Positions 34,557 through 43,304 of a DNA stretch of 64,000 nucleotides are shown piece after piece. The notes beneath the pieces are model-generated. The model did no database searches, had not been told where the DNA came from, and saw only the letters and a list, made by a program, of their open reading frames with translations. Source of the DNA: Fulvimarina uroteuthidis (GTDB lineage Bacteria; Pseudomonadota; Alphaproteobacteria; Rhizobiales; Rhizobiaceae); contig NZ_JAXLPB010000006.1 in NCBI RefSeq assembly GCF_034321785.1, forward strand, positions 1 through 64,000, given 5' to 3'. Made by a program: the position numbers and the translations under genes. The stretch's first letter is position 1. Each line of letters opens with the position of its first letter.

Positions 34557-34736
34557 TCAGTCCTTCGGCGTCAGGATCTGGCGACCGCGATACATGCCGG
34601 TCTTGAGATCGACGTGATGCGGACGGCGCAGTTCGCCGGAGTTCTTGTCCTCGATGTAGGTCGCTGCCTTCAGCGCATCGGCCGAACGGCGCATGCCGCG
34701 CTTGGACGGGGAGGTTTTTCTTTTAGGTACGGCCAT
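34557..34736 (-). CDS. rpmF: 50S ribosomal protein L32
   Basis: A 59-aa protein. The N terminus AVPKRKTSPSKRGMRRSADA is the conserved basic L32 start, and HHVDLKTGMYRGRQI lies in the C-terminal half. The zinc cysteines found in some L32 proteins are absent, as is common in alphaproteobacteria. L32 sits near the peptide exit region of the large subunit. The gene follows mtgA on the same strand after 244 nt, a neighbourhood often seen in Hyphomicrobiales. Confidence 0.95.
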   Translation of the reverse strand: MAVPKRKTSPSKRGMRRSADALKAATYIEDKNSGELRRPHHVDLKTGMYRGRQILTPKD

Positions 34737-34980
34737 TGTAAGCTCCGCTCAATGTCGGTCCCGTGGAGGGGCGAGCCCACCCGTCGTCTCGACCGAGTCT
34801 ATCGTTCAACTGTTCGCCTTGGTGCCGATGCCGGCATTCGGGCCTCCCGTATCGTCAAAGCCGGTCGCTTCGCAAGCGATATGCGAATGGCTCGGCTTCA
34901 CCATGACGGGAAATCTTGCGGCCCGCATAGCAAACCCTGCGACGTTTGCAAAGGGGTTGTCGTCCCGAAGCCCTCGCTCG

Positions 34981-35661
34981 TCATTGGGGTTTCACACAGG
35001 CCACATACTCTCCGGAGGCGCGTGCCATGCGTTGAACCCGGTCGGCAAGCGCGTTCATGCGCTTCGTCGGGGCGGCCGGATTGCGGCCCGCGGGGTTGGG
35101 AAGCGTGACCGCCAGCAGCGCAGCCTGGCGGGCGGTGAGATCGACCGCGGATCGCCCGAAATAATGCTGGCTGGCCGCCTCGATGCCGTAGACGCCCGTG
35201 TCCCACTCCGCGATGTTGAGATAGATTTCGAGAATGCGGGCCTTGGACACGACGAGGTTCAGGTAGAGGGCGAGCGGCAGTTCGATGCCCTTGCGGATGT
35301 AGGAGCGTCCGTTCCACAGGAAGAGGTTCTTCGCCGTCTGCATCGGAATGGTCGAGGCGCCGCGCGTCTCCTCGCCATCGAGAAAATCGGTGACGACCGC
35401 CTTCATCTCCCCCCAATCGACCCCGTCGTGCCGGCAGAACTGGCCGTCTTCCGACATGATGACGGAGTAGCGCATGACCGGCGCGACGGCCTCGAGGTCG
35501 ACCCATTCGCGCAGATAGGGCCTGAACGTGAAGTGATCGCGCAGAATCAGTGTCGAAACGGGATGGATCGGCGCAAACGTGTAGATGGGGACCAGAATGA
35601 GGGGAATGGCGATCAGCACGGCGGCTGCAACCAGAAGTGCGAGGATGGTCTTGCGCAGCAT
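34981..35661 (-). CDS. mtgA: Monofunctional peptidoglycan glycosyltransferase (GT51)
   Basis: A 226-aa membrane-anchored enzyme that polymerises lipid II into glycan strands at the inner membrane. One N-terminal helix (residues 4-27) precedes a GT51 domain with VIMSEDGQFCRHDGVDW (catalytic Glu), GASTIPMQTAKNLFLW and RKGIELPLALYL. Its length matches MtgA and there is no transpeptidase domain. The ATG at 35661 is preferred over a TTG at 35673. It is divergent from ispA. Confidence 0.95.
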   Translation of the reverse strand: MLRKTILALLVAAAVLIAIPLILVPIYTFAPIHPVSTLILRDHFTFRPYLREWVDLEAVAPVMRYSVIMSEDGQFCRHDGVDWGEMKAVVTDFLDGEETRGASTIPMQTAKNLFLWNGRSYIRKGIELPLALYLNLVVSKARILEIYLNIAEWDTGVYGIEAASQHYFGRSAVDLTARQAALLAVTLPNPAGRNPAAPTKRMNALADRVQRMARASGEYVACVKPQ

Positions 35662-35864
35662 CGAAGGGACCAAATGTCTTGCGAAAAGGTTCGCCGGCGG
35701 TGTTGGCGATCGGACCCGTTCGGTTTAGACGGCGGAAAACCGCAGGGCAATGAGGGCGCTGCGACGGGTTCGCGCCCGCCGGGCGCTCGGGGCTTCCGCC
35801 CGGCGCCTCGCGGGACGCCGAGCCGATCTCGACGCCATCTCAAGGAAAGCCGGAAGGAGCCGCG

Positions 35865-36755
35865 ATGTTCGAGCAACGCCTGGCGCAAACCGCGGATCTC
35901 GTCGAGGCGAGGCTGGCCGACATCCTGTCGGGACGGTCCCCGGCGCTGGCCGGCGCACCGGAACGGCTTCTCGCCGCCATGCGACACGGCGCGCTCGGCG
36001 GCGGCAAGCGGCTCCGGCCGTTTCTTCTGATCGAGAGCGCGGCCCTGTTCGGCGCAGACGAGCGGGACGTTCTCGACCTCGCCTGCGCCCTCGAGGCCAT
36101 CCACTGCTATTCGCTCGTTCACGACGATCTGCCGGCAATGGACGATGACGACATGCGGCGCGGCCGGCCGACGGTTCACAGGGCCTATGACGAGGCGACG
36201 GCGATTCTTGCCGGCGACGCCCTCCTGACCCTCGCCTTCGCACTCGTCGGGCAGCCGAGCGCGATCCCGGCGGAGGCGCGGATCGCCCTCTGCGTGCTAC
36301 TGGCTCAGGATGCGGGCGCGGCCGGCATGGCGGGCGGGCAGGCGCTCGATCTCGCGGCCGAAACCCGAACGCTGCACGAAGGCGAAATCGCCCGGATGCA
36401 GGCGATGAAGACCGGTGCCTTGATTGCGTTCGCCTGCGAGGCCGGCGCGATCGCGGGTGCCGCAAAAGCCGCCGACAGGGCGCGGCTCAGGCGATTCGGC
36501 GAGACGATCGGTCTCGCCTTCCAGCTTGCGGACGATCTTCTCGACGAAACCGCCGATGCCGCCCAGCTCGGCAAGGCCGCCGGCAAGGACCGCGAGCGGG
36601 GCAAGAAGACCCTGCCGTCCCTTCACGGGATCGCCTGGACCCGCGACCGTCTGGCCGGCCTTGTGGGGCAGGCGGAGATGGAACTTGCGCCATTCGGCGA
36701 GCGTGCCGAAACCCTGCTGGACGCGGCCCGCTTCATCGCCGCGCGGGACCGGTAG
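35865..36755 (+). CDS. ispA: Farnesyl diphosphate synthase (polyprenyl synthetase)
   Basis: A 296-aa all-alpha prenyltransferase. The first aspartate-rich motif is DDLPAMDDDDMRRG at residues 87-100, preceded by HCYSLVH; the second is FQLADDLLDETAD. The two extra residues between the aspartates of the first motif are the bacterial FPP-synthase type, which condenses IPP with DMAPP and GPP to give farnesyl diphosphate for undecaprenyl, quinone and hopanoid synthesis. A strong GGAAGGAG precedes the ATG. Confidence 0.93.
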   Translation: MFEQRLAQTADLVEARLADILSGRSPALAGAPERLLAAMRHGALGGGKRLRPFLLIESAALFGADERDVLDLACALEAIHCYSLVHDDLPAMDDDDMRRGRPTVHRAYDEATAILAGDALLTLAFALVGQPSAIPAEARIALCVLLAQDAGAAGMAGGQALDLAAETRTLHEGEIARMQAMKTGALIAFACEAGAIAGAAKAADRARLRRFGETIGLAFQLADDLLDETADAAQLGKAAGKDRERGKKTLPSLHGIAWTRDRLAGLVGQAEMELAPFGERAETLLDAARFIAARDR

Positions 36756-36857
36756 CCCGGCCGTCGCGAACGGAAACGGGCGTCTTATGGTTTGACGGGC
36801 TCTGAAGGCAGGGTATGAGGAGCGCGATTTTTCCTCCGGCCTGAACTGGTTTCGTAC

Positions 36858-37814
36858 ATGCTTCTCGCTCTCGGGCAATTGTCGACGTTCGTCGGTCGCA
36901 CCTTCGCGCTCTGGACAATCCTCTTTGCGGCGCTCGGCTTTTTCCTGCCGGACGTTTTCACCTCCTTCGTGCCGTGGATCGTGCCGCTGCTCGGCATCAT
37001 CATGTTTGGCATGGGGCTGACGATCTCCTTCGACGATCTGAAGGAAGTGGCGCGCCGCCCGTTCGACGTCGCGCTGGCGGTTGTCCTGCAATTCGTGATC
37101 ATGCCGCTGACGGCGCTGGTTCTCACGCTGATCATACCGATGTCGCCGGAGGTCGCCGCAGGCGTCATTCTCGTGGGCTGCTGCCCGGGGGGAACATCGT
37201 CCAACGTGATGACCTATCTCGCCAAGGGCGACGTCGCCCTTTCCGTCGCCTGCACGTCCGTCTCGACGCTGCTCGCGCCGATCCTCACGCCACTTCTCGT
37301 CTATCTTCTCGCAAGCCAGTATCTGCCTGTCGATGCCGGCGCGATGTTCGTCTCGATCCTGAAGATCGTCCTCGTTCCGGTGGTGCTCGGCATTGTCTGC
37401 CAGCGTTATTTCGGGACCGCGGTGCGCGCTGCGATTTCCGTGTTGCCGCTCGTCAGCGTCGCGGGCATCGTGCTCATCGTCGCCGCCGTCGTCGCGGTGA
37501 ACCAGGAGCGGATCGCAACGTCCGGCCTGGCAATCCTGATGATCGTCGCGCTGCACAATCTTGCCGGTCTCGTGCTCGGCTACGCCGCAGCGCGGGCTTT
37601 CCGACTGCCGGCGCGAAAGGCGAAGACGGTCTCGCTGGAAGTCGGCTTGCAGAATTCGGGCCTCGGCGCCGCGCTTGCGACGGCGCATTTCTCGCCCCTG
37701 GCCGCGGTGCCGAGCGCGATCTTTTCGGTCTGGCACAATATTTCAGGGGCGATCGCCGCCAATCTCTTCGCCAGAATGGGCTCCGACGAACGTCCTCGCC
37801 GCCGCGCGACTTGA
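36858..37814 (+). CDS. Bile acid:sodium symporter family transporter
   Basis: A 318-aa inner-membrane protein with about ten helices of the BASS family. LLGIIMFGMGLTISFDDL, GVILVGCCPGGTSSNVMTYL (the unwound Na+-site crossing helix) and LEVGLQNSGLGAALATAHF are diagnostic. Bacterial members move organic anions with Na+; PanS-like members carry ketopantoate or pantoate. The substrate here is unknown. It follows ispA after 102 nt but the two have no obvious functional link. Confidence 0.9.
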   Translation: MLLALGQLSTFVGRTFALWTILFAALGFFLPDVFTSFVPWIVPLLGIIMFGMGLTISFDDLKEVARRPFDVALAVVLQFVIMPLTALVLTLIIPMSPEVAAGVILVGCCPGGTSSNVMTYLAKGDVALSVACTSVSTLLAPILTPLLVYLLASQYLPVDAGAMFVSILKIVLVPVVLGIVCQRYFGTAVRAAISVLPLVSVAGIVLIVAAVVAVNQERIATSGLAILMIVALHNLAGLVLGYAAARAFRLPARKAKTVSLEVGLQNSGLGAALATAHFSPLAAVPSAIFSVWHNISGAIAANLFARMGSDERPRRRAT

Positions 37815-37868
37815 ACGGCTGCAGGCGGCGGGCCGCCATGCGCATTCTCTTCCCTTTCGGGGTGAATG

Positions 37869-38933
37869 TCAGTTCTTCACGACCATGCAGGAGCCGCCGT
37901 TCCCGCGCAGGCGCCCGCACAGGGTGTCGGCTTCATTCCGGCTGTCGGCGCCGATCCGCACGGCATAGATGCGGGCCATGCCGGCGGCGCGGGTGCGCAC
38001 GACCATCGGCTGCTTGGCGCCGATCACCGAACCGAACGAGGAGCGCACGCGCGAGAACATCTTCAGCGCGACAGAGCGGTTCGCATGGCCGGCCACCTGG
38101 ACACCCCAGGGCTGGCTGATCACCTCGGGCGCCTGCGTCGAGGCAAAGACCGCGCGGGTCTTCATAATCGGCAGGCGCGCGCAGGATTCGATGAAGGAGA
38201 ACTCCTCGTCGAGCGGGCGCTTCTCGACGTCGCGGCCCGATTCCAGGAACCATTCGATCGGGCGATAGGTGATCGCATTGACATAGTCGATCGTCTCGGA
38301 CGGCAGGTTGCCGGTCGCACCGCGCGCGATCCAGCCCTTCATCCGGTTGATGCCACCATTGTAGGCCGCCGCGGCCAGTCCCCAATTGCCGAGTTCGTTC
38401 TTCAGGTCGCGCAGATAGAGCGCGGAATGCTTGATGGCCTCAACATAATCGTACGGGTCGGCCAGGCCCCGCTCCTTGGCGGTATAGGGCATGAACTGGG
38501 CGATTCCCCGCGCGCCCACCGGCGACAGGGCGCCGACGTCGAAGCGGCTTTCCTTCCAGATCAGACGGGCGAAGAAATCGCGGTTCATCATGACGCGGTC
38601 CGCGTTCTGCGCGATCAGCGTGCAGATGTCCTGCGGCGTCGGATTGGCCTTGCGAACGCTCTTGGTCGGCTGCACGACCTCGGACGCCGTCTCAGGCACC
38701 GCGCCGGGTTCGACGGCCAGCGTGGCGTCTTCCGCGGCCGGCGGGGATCCGGTTGCGGTTTGTGGGGTCGACGGGTTCGACGCGCCGGGATCGGTTTCCT
38801 GCCCCGATATTGTCTGCGCGCTCTGAGCGTGACCCGGCGAAACCGCTAGGTGCGACAGGCCCATGGCGAGCCCCAGACCGGCGGCGATTGCGGATGTTCG
38901 CACCGGGTACCTCTCGCTTGAAATGAACTTCAT
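37869..38933 (-). CDS. Periplasmic lytic transglycosylase (SLT domain)
   Basis: A 354-aa protein. The signal peptide covers residues 1-36 (cleavage after GHA), followed by a disordered Pro/Thr/Glu-rich linker to about residue 95. The SLT domain has catalytic Glu128 in LIWKESRFDVGALSPVGARG, then IAQFMPYTAKERGL and NWGLAAAAYNGGINRM. The C-terminal 30 residues (AVRIGADSRNEADTLCGRLR) resemble a truncated SPOR-type peptidoglycan-binding segment. It cleaves glycan strands to 1,6-anhydro ends during wall growth or secretion-system assembly. The chosen start is MKFISSERYP; further upstream codons are outside the signal peptide. Confidence 0.9.
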   Translation of the reverse strand: MKFISSERYPVRTSAIAAGLGLAMGLSHLAVSPGHAQSAQTISGQETDPGASNPSTPQTATGSPPAAEDATLAVEPGAVPETASEVVQPTKSVRKANPTPQDICTLIAQNADRVMMNRDFFARLIWKESRFDVGALSPVGARGIAQFMPYTAKERGLADPYDYVEAIKHSALYLRDLKNELGNWGLAAAAYNGGINRMKGWIARGATGNLPSETIDYVNAITYRPIEWFLESGRDVEKRPLDEEFSFIESCARLPIMKTRAVFASTQAPEVISQPWGVQVAGHANRSVALKMFSRVRSSFGSVIGAKQPMVVRTRAAGMARIYAVRIGADSRNEADTLCGRLRGNGGSCMVVKN

Positions 38934-39321
38934 AAGTCTCACGACCTGAATGTGCCCAAGCCGGAGGATAACGCAACCCTTCGCGACGCAGTCTGGTCGA
39001 ACCTCGCCGCCCTTTCCGCGCAATTCCGGCGCGGCGCACGGGGCGTTCGCTCCCGCTGCATATCCAAGCCTTGCGTGGGGGCGGCCCGAATGCGCCGAAG
39101 CGACGTTTTGCCACCATCGGCAACGGGTCTGCGTTCGTCAGCCGGATCGTTCGGCGCGCGCTCCGCCAAATGTGCCGCTTTCGACACGTCGCTTGGACCG
39201 GACAGTCTCCCGGTTGGCGAAAGCCTCGGCCCCAAGATCCAAATCGATTTTCGGAAAGCGTCGATGCGGCAAACCAAAGAGAGAGCGAGAGCATCGCGCG
39301 TCCGAACAGACGCACCATGCT
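38934..39321. other. Intergenic region between the transglycosylase and ispG
   Basis: This is a 388-nt stretch without a credible gene. It holds the transglycosylase promoter. A hairpin at 39288-39323 (AGAGCAT/ATGCTCT plus GCGTC/GACGC inside) overlaps the ispG stop codon and could be its terminator, although no T run follows. Confidence 0.45.
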
Positions 39322-40602
39322 CTAGCCGACGGACGGGGTCTTGTCCCTGCCGGCGCCGAACCGGTTCTCGATATAGTCGGACACCATCAGCTGGAAATCG
39401 GCGGCGATGTTGGGCCCGCGCAGCGTCGCCGCTTTCTTGCCGTCGATGAAGATGGGCGCAGCCGGGCTTTCGCCGGTGCCGGGCAGGGATATGCCGATAT
39501 CGGCGTGCTTCGATTCGCCCGGGCCGTTGACGATGCAGCCCATGACGGCGACGTTAAGGGCCTCGACGCCCGGATATTTCTCGCGCCACACCGGCATGTT
39601 CTCGCGGATGTCGCTCTGGATCTTCTCGGCCAGTTCCTGAAACGTGGTGGAGGTCGTGCGGCCGCAGCCGGGGCAGGCCGCGACGATCGGAAGGAACTGA
39701 CGAAAGCCCATGGTCTGGAGAAGTTCCTGCGCGACCTGAACCTCCCGCGTCCGATCGCCGCCCGGCTCCGGCGTCAGCGAGACGCGGATCGTGTCGCCGA
39801 TGCCTTCCTGAAGCAGGATGCCCATGGCGGCCGAGGAGGCGACGATGCCCTTCGAGCCCATGCCCGCCTCGGTCAGGCCGAGATGCAGGCAGCGGTTCGT
39901 GCGGCGCGACAGGTCGCGGTAGACGGTGATCAGGTCCTGCACGTTCGAGACCTTGGCGGACAGGATGATGCGTTCGCGCGCAAGCCCGATCTCCTCGGCA
40001 AGTTCGGCCGACATCAGGGCCGACTGGATGATCGCTTCACGGGTGACCGCCCGGGCCGATTTCGGCTGGGGCAGGTCATTGTTGATGTCCATCAGCCGGG
40101 TGAGGAGTTCCTGGTCGAGCGAGCCCCAGTTGACGCCGATGCGCACCGGCTTGTCGTAGCGGATCGCCGTCTCGACGATGGCGCCGAACTGCCGGTCCTT
40201 CTTGTCCTTGAAGCCGACATTGCCGGGATTGATCCGGTATTTGGCGAGCGCTTCGGCGCAGGCCGGGTGATCGGCAAGCAGCTTGTGGCCGATATAATGG
40301 AAATCGCCGACGAGGGGCACGTCGAGCCCCAGACGTTCCAGCCGCTCGCGCACCCTCGGGACGGCCGCCGCCGCCTCGTCCCGGTCGACCGTGATGCGAA
40401 CGATCTCCGAGCCGGCCTTCGAAAGCGCCGCGACCTGCGCCACCGTCGCGTCGATATCGGCCGTATCGGTATTGGTCATCGACTGGACGACCACGGGCGC
40501 ATCCCCGCCGACGAGAACCCCACCGACGTTCACGCCGATCGTTCGGCGCCGGGTGAGGGGGCCTGCCTGCGGGCCTTCGATCGGGAGTGTCTGATCGTCC
40601 AT
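39322..40602 (-). CDS. ispG: 4-hydroxy-3-methylbut-2-en-1-yl diphosphate synthase
   Basis: A 426-aa iron-sulfur enzyme of the MEP isoprenoid pathway, converting MEcPP to HMBPP. The N-terminal barrel has VVVQSMTNTDTADIDATVAQ. The C-terminal [4Fe-4S] ligands are in AACPGCGRTT and GCIVNGPGE. It supplies the precursors used by the farnesyl diphosphate synthase at 35865. The start at 40602 (MDDQTLPIEGPQ) agrees with the family length; an upstream extension to 40788 is spurious. Confidence 0.96.
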   Translation of the reverse strand: MDDQTLPIEGPQAGPLTRRRTIGVNVGGVLVGGDAPVVVQSMTNTDTADIDATVAQVAALSKAGSEIVRITVDRDEAAAAVPRVRERLERLGLDVPLVGDFHYIGHKLLADHPACAEALAKYRINPGNVGFKDKKDRQFGAIVETAIRYDKPVRIGVNWGSLDQELLTRLMDINNDLPQPKSARAVTREAIIQSALMSAELAEEIGLARERIILSAKVSNVQDLITVYRDLSRRTNRCLHLGLTEAGMGSKGIVASSAAMGILLQEGIGDTIRVSLTPEPGGDRTREVQVAQELLQTMGFRQFLPIVAACPGCGRTTSTTFQELAEKIQSDIRENMPVWREKYPGVEALNVAVMGCIVNGPGESKHADIGISLPGTGESPAAPIFIDGKKAATLRGPNIAADFQLMVSDYIENRFGAGRDKTPSVG

Positions 40603-40732
40603 GGATGTCGTCTTCTTCAGTTTGCCAACGCAATGGGACGTGGGCCCGGAGATCCGTCTTGTCAATTGACCTTCCGACGATGGCATGCATGTGACGGGAG
40701 CAGTGCATGTCATTCGTCGAAAGAGCGTCTCC

Positions 40733-40915
40733 ATGGAAGTCGGTCTCGGACCCATCATCGTCGTCGTCGCATTTCTGGTCATGATCATGGCCGTGCCGAT
40801 CTGGCCGTGGGCGAGGCCCTTCGGCTATCGCCCGACCATCATTCTCGGCATCGTCTTCATGATGATCGCCGTCTTCGTCGCCATCGGCGGGTTCGGGTCC
40901 TTCCAGCAGTTCTGA
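40733..40915 (+). CDS. Small membrane protein, DUF3309-like
   Basis: A 60-aa protein of almost only hydrophobic residues: two membrane helices (about 4-22 and 36-54) flank PIWPWARPFGYRPT. The W-P-W-x-R-x-x-G-Y pattern between two helices resembles DUF3309 proteins (PTWPYSRSWGYGP type), whose function is unknown. The ATG at 40733 is preceded by AAAGAG; an earlier ATG at 40685 would add 16 non-hydrophobic residues. Confidence 0.6.
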   Translation: MEVGLGPIIVVVAFLVMIMAVPIWPWARPFGYRPTIILGIVFMMIAVFVAIGGFGSFQQF

Positions 40916-41099
40916 CGTTTCCACGAGAGCGGGCAACGACCCGTTCAGACGCGCTTCATGACGAAAGGGTCATGTCTGGCGTCATCGCAATGCCCCAATG
41001 GCACGAACATATAGTCCGCAAACACCCAGTGTCCTCGCCTATCCATGCCGGTGTTCAGACCGGCGGGGACGGCGGGGGCGGGACCAACCGATCACGAAG

Positions 41100-41771
41100 A
41101 TGGCAACACCGATGACCCGTTCGACTTTCAGTTCAAAAGCCCGCACCCTTGGCGCGCGCATCACCCTGTCCGTGGCGCTTGCACTCGGCGTCGCGGCTCC
41201 GGCGGTGACGCTTGCCACGGCCCCGGCCAGCGCCCAGGGCGGTGCGGCCCAGCAGATCGCGGACCATTTCTCGCAGATTCCTTCCATGCATGGAGATTTC
41301 GTCCAGTTCGATCCGAACGGCCGCCAGAGCGAGGGAAAGTTCTATATCGAGCGTCCGGGCAAGGTGCGCTTCGACTACACCTCGTCGCCGCTTCGCGTGA
41401 TCGCCGACGGCTCGACGGTCGCGATCAACAACCGCAAGCTCAACACCTGGGACACCTATCCCCTGTCCAAGACGCCGCTGAAGCTGCTGCTCGATCGGCG
41501 CATCAATCTTGGGGCCGCCAACATTCGCAGCGTCAAGGAAGAGCCCGATCTCACCACCATCGTCATGGGCGACCGGTCGATCTTCGGCGACTCCACCATC
41601 ACCATGATGTTCGATCCCGCGACGCGCGATCTGAAGCAGTGGACGATCCGCGATCAACAGGGGCGCGACACCACGGTGATGATCTACAACGTCCAGAAGG
41701 GCGGCGACATCAAGGATTCCTCGTTCAACATTCCGTATACGGCCATCCAGCAGGGGCAGACCGGCAACTGA
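41100..41771 (+). CDS. lolA: Outer-membrane lipoprotein carrier protein LolA
   Basis: A 223-aa periplasmic chaperone that ferries lipoproteins from the LolCDE exporter to the outer membrane. A long signal peptide ends near APASAQ. The mature part has the LolA half-barrel sequence: MHGDFVQFDPNGRQSEGKFY, RPGKVRFDYTSSPLRVIADG, WDTYPLSKTPLKLLL and later MMFDPATRDLKQWTIRD. The start could also be the ATG at 41112 (MTRSTFSSK); neither has a strong ribosome-binding site. Confidence 0.9.
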   Translation: MATPMTRSTFSSKARTLGARITLSVALALGVAAPAVTLATAPASAQGGAAQQIADHFSQIPSMHGDFVQFDPNGRQSEGKFYIERPGKVRFDYTSSPLRVIADGSTVAINNRKLNTWDTYPLSKTPLKLLLDRRINLGAANIRSVKEEPDLTTIVMGDRSIFGDSTITMMFDPATRDLKQWTIRDQQGRDTTVMIYNVQKGGDIKDSSFNIPYTAIQQGQTGN

Positions 41772-41924
41772 CGGCCGCTCCCTTCGCAGCGGCAGGTCGC
41801 GGTCTTCTTGCGATCGCAGGCGGCCGACCGAGGATTGTGTTCTGCGATCGAAAGTTTCGCGAAGATGAAAGGCGCATATGCGCCCTTCATTGCGAACAAG
41901 ACGGGTCGTCGAAGTAATCAACTT

Positions 41925-41956
41925 TTAACCAGTCTCATTTACCTTCCTCGTTAAGG
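41925..41956. promoter_or_regulatory. Phased TTAA-type boxes upstream of the first porin gene
   Basis: TTAACC (41925), TTTACC (41938) and TTAAGG (41951) are spaced exactly 13 bp apart, the last one 57 bp before the ATG. The same arrangement precedes the paralogous gene at 43305. This is probably the binding array of a shared regulator. Confidence 0.45.
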
Positions 41957-42007
41957 CCAGTGTCTCCACCCGGGGGGCCCAGCGCCGTTGACGCGGGGAA
42001 AATCGCA

Positions 42008-43018
42008 ATGAATTCACGTCTGTTGACCACCGTCGCGGCACTTGGCGCCCTGACGACCATCTCGTTCTCGGCCCATGCCGCAGATCTGATCGAGCCGCCT
42101 ATCTATGTCGAGCCGGCTCCGATCATCCATCCTGAACCCGTTTCCACCTCGGGCTGGTACCTTCGCGGAGACGTCGGCTATCGCTTCGAGGAATCCACGA
42201 ACGGTCGCTATCGCTACCTCGAGCGGGGCTATGGCCAGTACAATCCGGTGACCAACCACACCGTCTACCGCGATTTCTTCGAGTCCTACAATTACGACGA
42301 GATCACGCTCGAGAAGAGCGCCCTGATCAGCGGCGGCGTCGGCTACCGCTTCAACGATTTCGCCCGTATCGACCTGACGGCGGACTATTTCAAGAACGAT
42401 CTGCGCGGCTCGACGGCCTGCGCCAACGTGCCGTTCGACCAGTGCAGCTATGACGACGAGTCCGAATCCGATGTGTGGGTCCTGATGGCCAACGCCTATG
42501 CCGATCTCGGCACCTATGCCGGCATCACGCCTTATGTCGGCGGTGGCCTCGGCTTTGCCCACGTGTCCTACTCGGCGCTCAAGAACAAGTTCGACTGCAA
42601 GGGCGATTACCTTGCGGCGTCCAAGAGCGGACATCATGGCGGCAACAGCCTCTGCGGCACGACGCTCACCCATGAAGGCATGTCCAACTGGCGCTTCGCC
42701 TACGGCCTGACGGCCGGTGCCAGCTTCGACATCACCTCGAACCTCAAGTTCGACGCCGGCTACAAGTGGACCCACGTCAATGGCGGCGAAGCGTTCGGCT
42801 TCGACGCTCTCGACATCGCCGCCGGTGCGTCCGGCGCACAGGGTCACGACAACGGCTTCGACATCCACACGGTGCGCGCCGGTCTTCGCTACGAGTTCGG
42901 CGGTTGCTGTGGCGGTGGCTTCGGAAAGGCCCCGGTCCCGGTCGGGCCGGTCTTTGCCGAACCCGCCCCGCTCTACGCGGAGCCGGAGCCGCTCTACAGC
43001 GACGTCGTCTACAAGTAA
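42008..43018 (+). CDS. Outer-membrane beta-barrel protein, Omp25/Omp31-like
   Basis: A 336-aa porin-like protein. Signal peptide 1-24 (ending SFSAHA), then a proline-rich periplasmic stretch (EPPIYVEPAPIIHPEP), then an 8-stranded barrel beginning GWYLRGDVGYRFEES and ending with GLRYEFGG. A tail GGCCGGGFGKAPVPVGPVF and a Pro/Glu-rich end follow, which is unusual because barrels normally end at the last aromatic strand. Two cysteine pairs lie in predicted outer loops (TACANVPFDQC; FDCKG to SLCGT). The gene at 43305 is a paralogue. Confidence 0.85.
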   Translation: MNSRLLTTVAALGALTTISFSAHAADLIEPPIYVEPAPIIHPEPVSTSGWYLRGDVGYRFEESTNGRYRYLERGYGQYNPVTNHTVYRDFFESYNYDEITLEKSALISGGVGYRFNDFARIDLTADYFKNDLRGSTACANVPFDQCSYDDESESDVWVLMANAYADLGTYAGITPYVGGGLGFAHVSYSALKNKFDCKGDYLAASKSGHHGGNSLCGTTLTHEGMSNWRFAYGLTAGASFDITSNLKFDAGYKWTHVNGGEAFGFDALDIAAGASGAQGHDNGFDIHTVRAGLRYEFGGCCGGGFGKAPVPVGPVFAEPAPLYAEPEPLYSDVVYK

Positions 43019-43045
43019 GCGCCATCAGGCACCAGGCCTATCAGG

Positions 43046-43080
43046 AGCCCCGGTCGGAAACGATCGGGGCTCTTCTTGTT
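43046..43080 (+). terminator. Terminator of the first porin gene
   Basis: AGCCCCGGTCG and CGATCGGGGCT form a stem (one mismatch) with a GAAA loop, followed by CTTCTTGTTT. It lies 27 nt after the stop codon. Confidence 0.85.
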
Positions 43081-43184
43081 TCTGCGGAGCCGGTTCATCG
43101 CGATATTCGACATCCGGCGGGGGGGGGCGGTCCGATCGGTGGCGAGGCGGCGTGCCAGGCGCCGTCGCCCTGCGTGAACATGGA

Positions 43185-43226
43185 TTAACGAAGATGGTTA
43201 AGGAACACGGTTAACGAGGCGTTAAG
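43185..43226. promoter_or_regulatory. Phased TTAA boxes upstream of the second porin gene
   Basis: TTAACG (43185), TTAAGG (43198) and TTAACG (43211) repeat every 13 bp, with a further TTAAGA at 43222. The last pair, TTAA-N7-TTAAG, also fits the CtrA-type consensus. The array ends about 80 bp before the ATG and mirrors the one at 41925-41956. Confidence 0.5.
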
Positions 43227-43304
43227 ATTTATCCTGCATTGTCCCGTCAGAAGCATCGGTCACGCAGCGATGCACCGCCTTTCATTCATTCGAGGTCGAC
43301 GGTG

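Noticed and set aside
36297..37736. A 479-codon minus-strand frame antisense to ispA and the BASS transporter
   Set aside because: Repetitive charged composition with no domain. Both sense genes are complete with diagnostic motifs.
38692..39325. Open frames in the spacer between the lytic transglycosylase and ispG
   Set aside because: They overlap one another or the signal-peptide region, have no plausible start or motif, and are composed like antisense frames.
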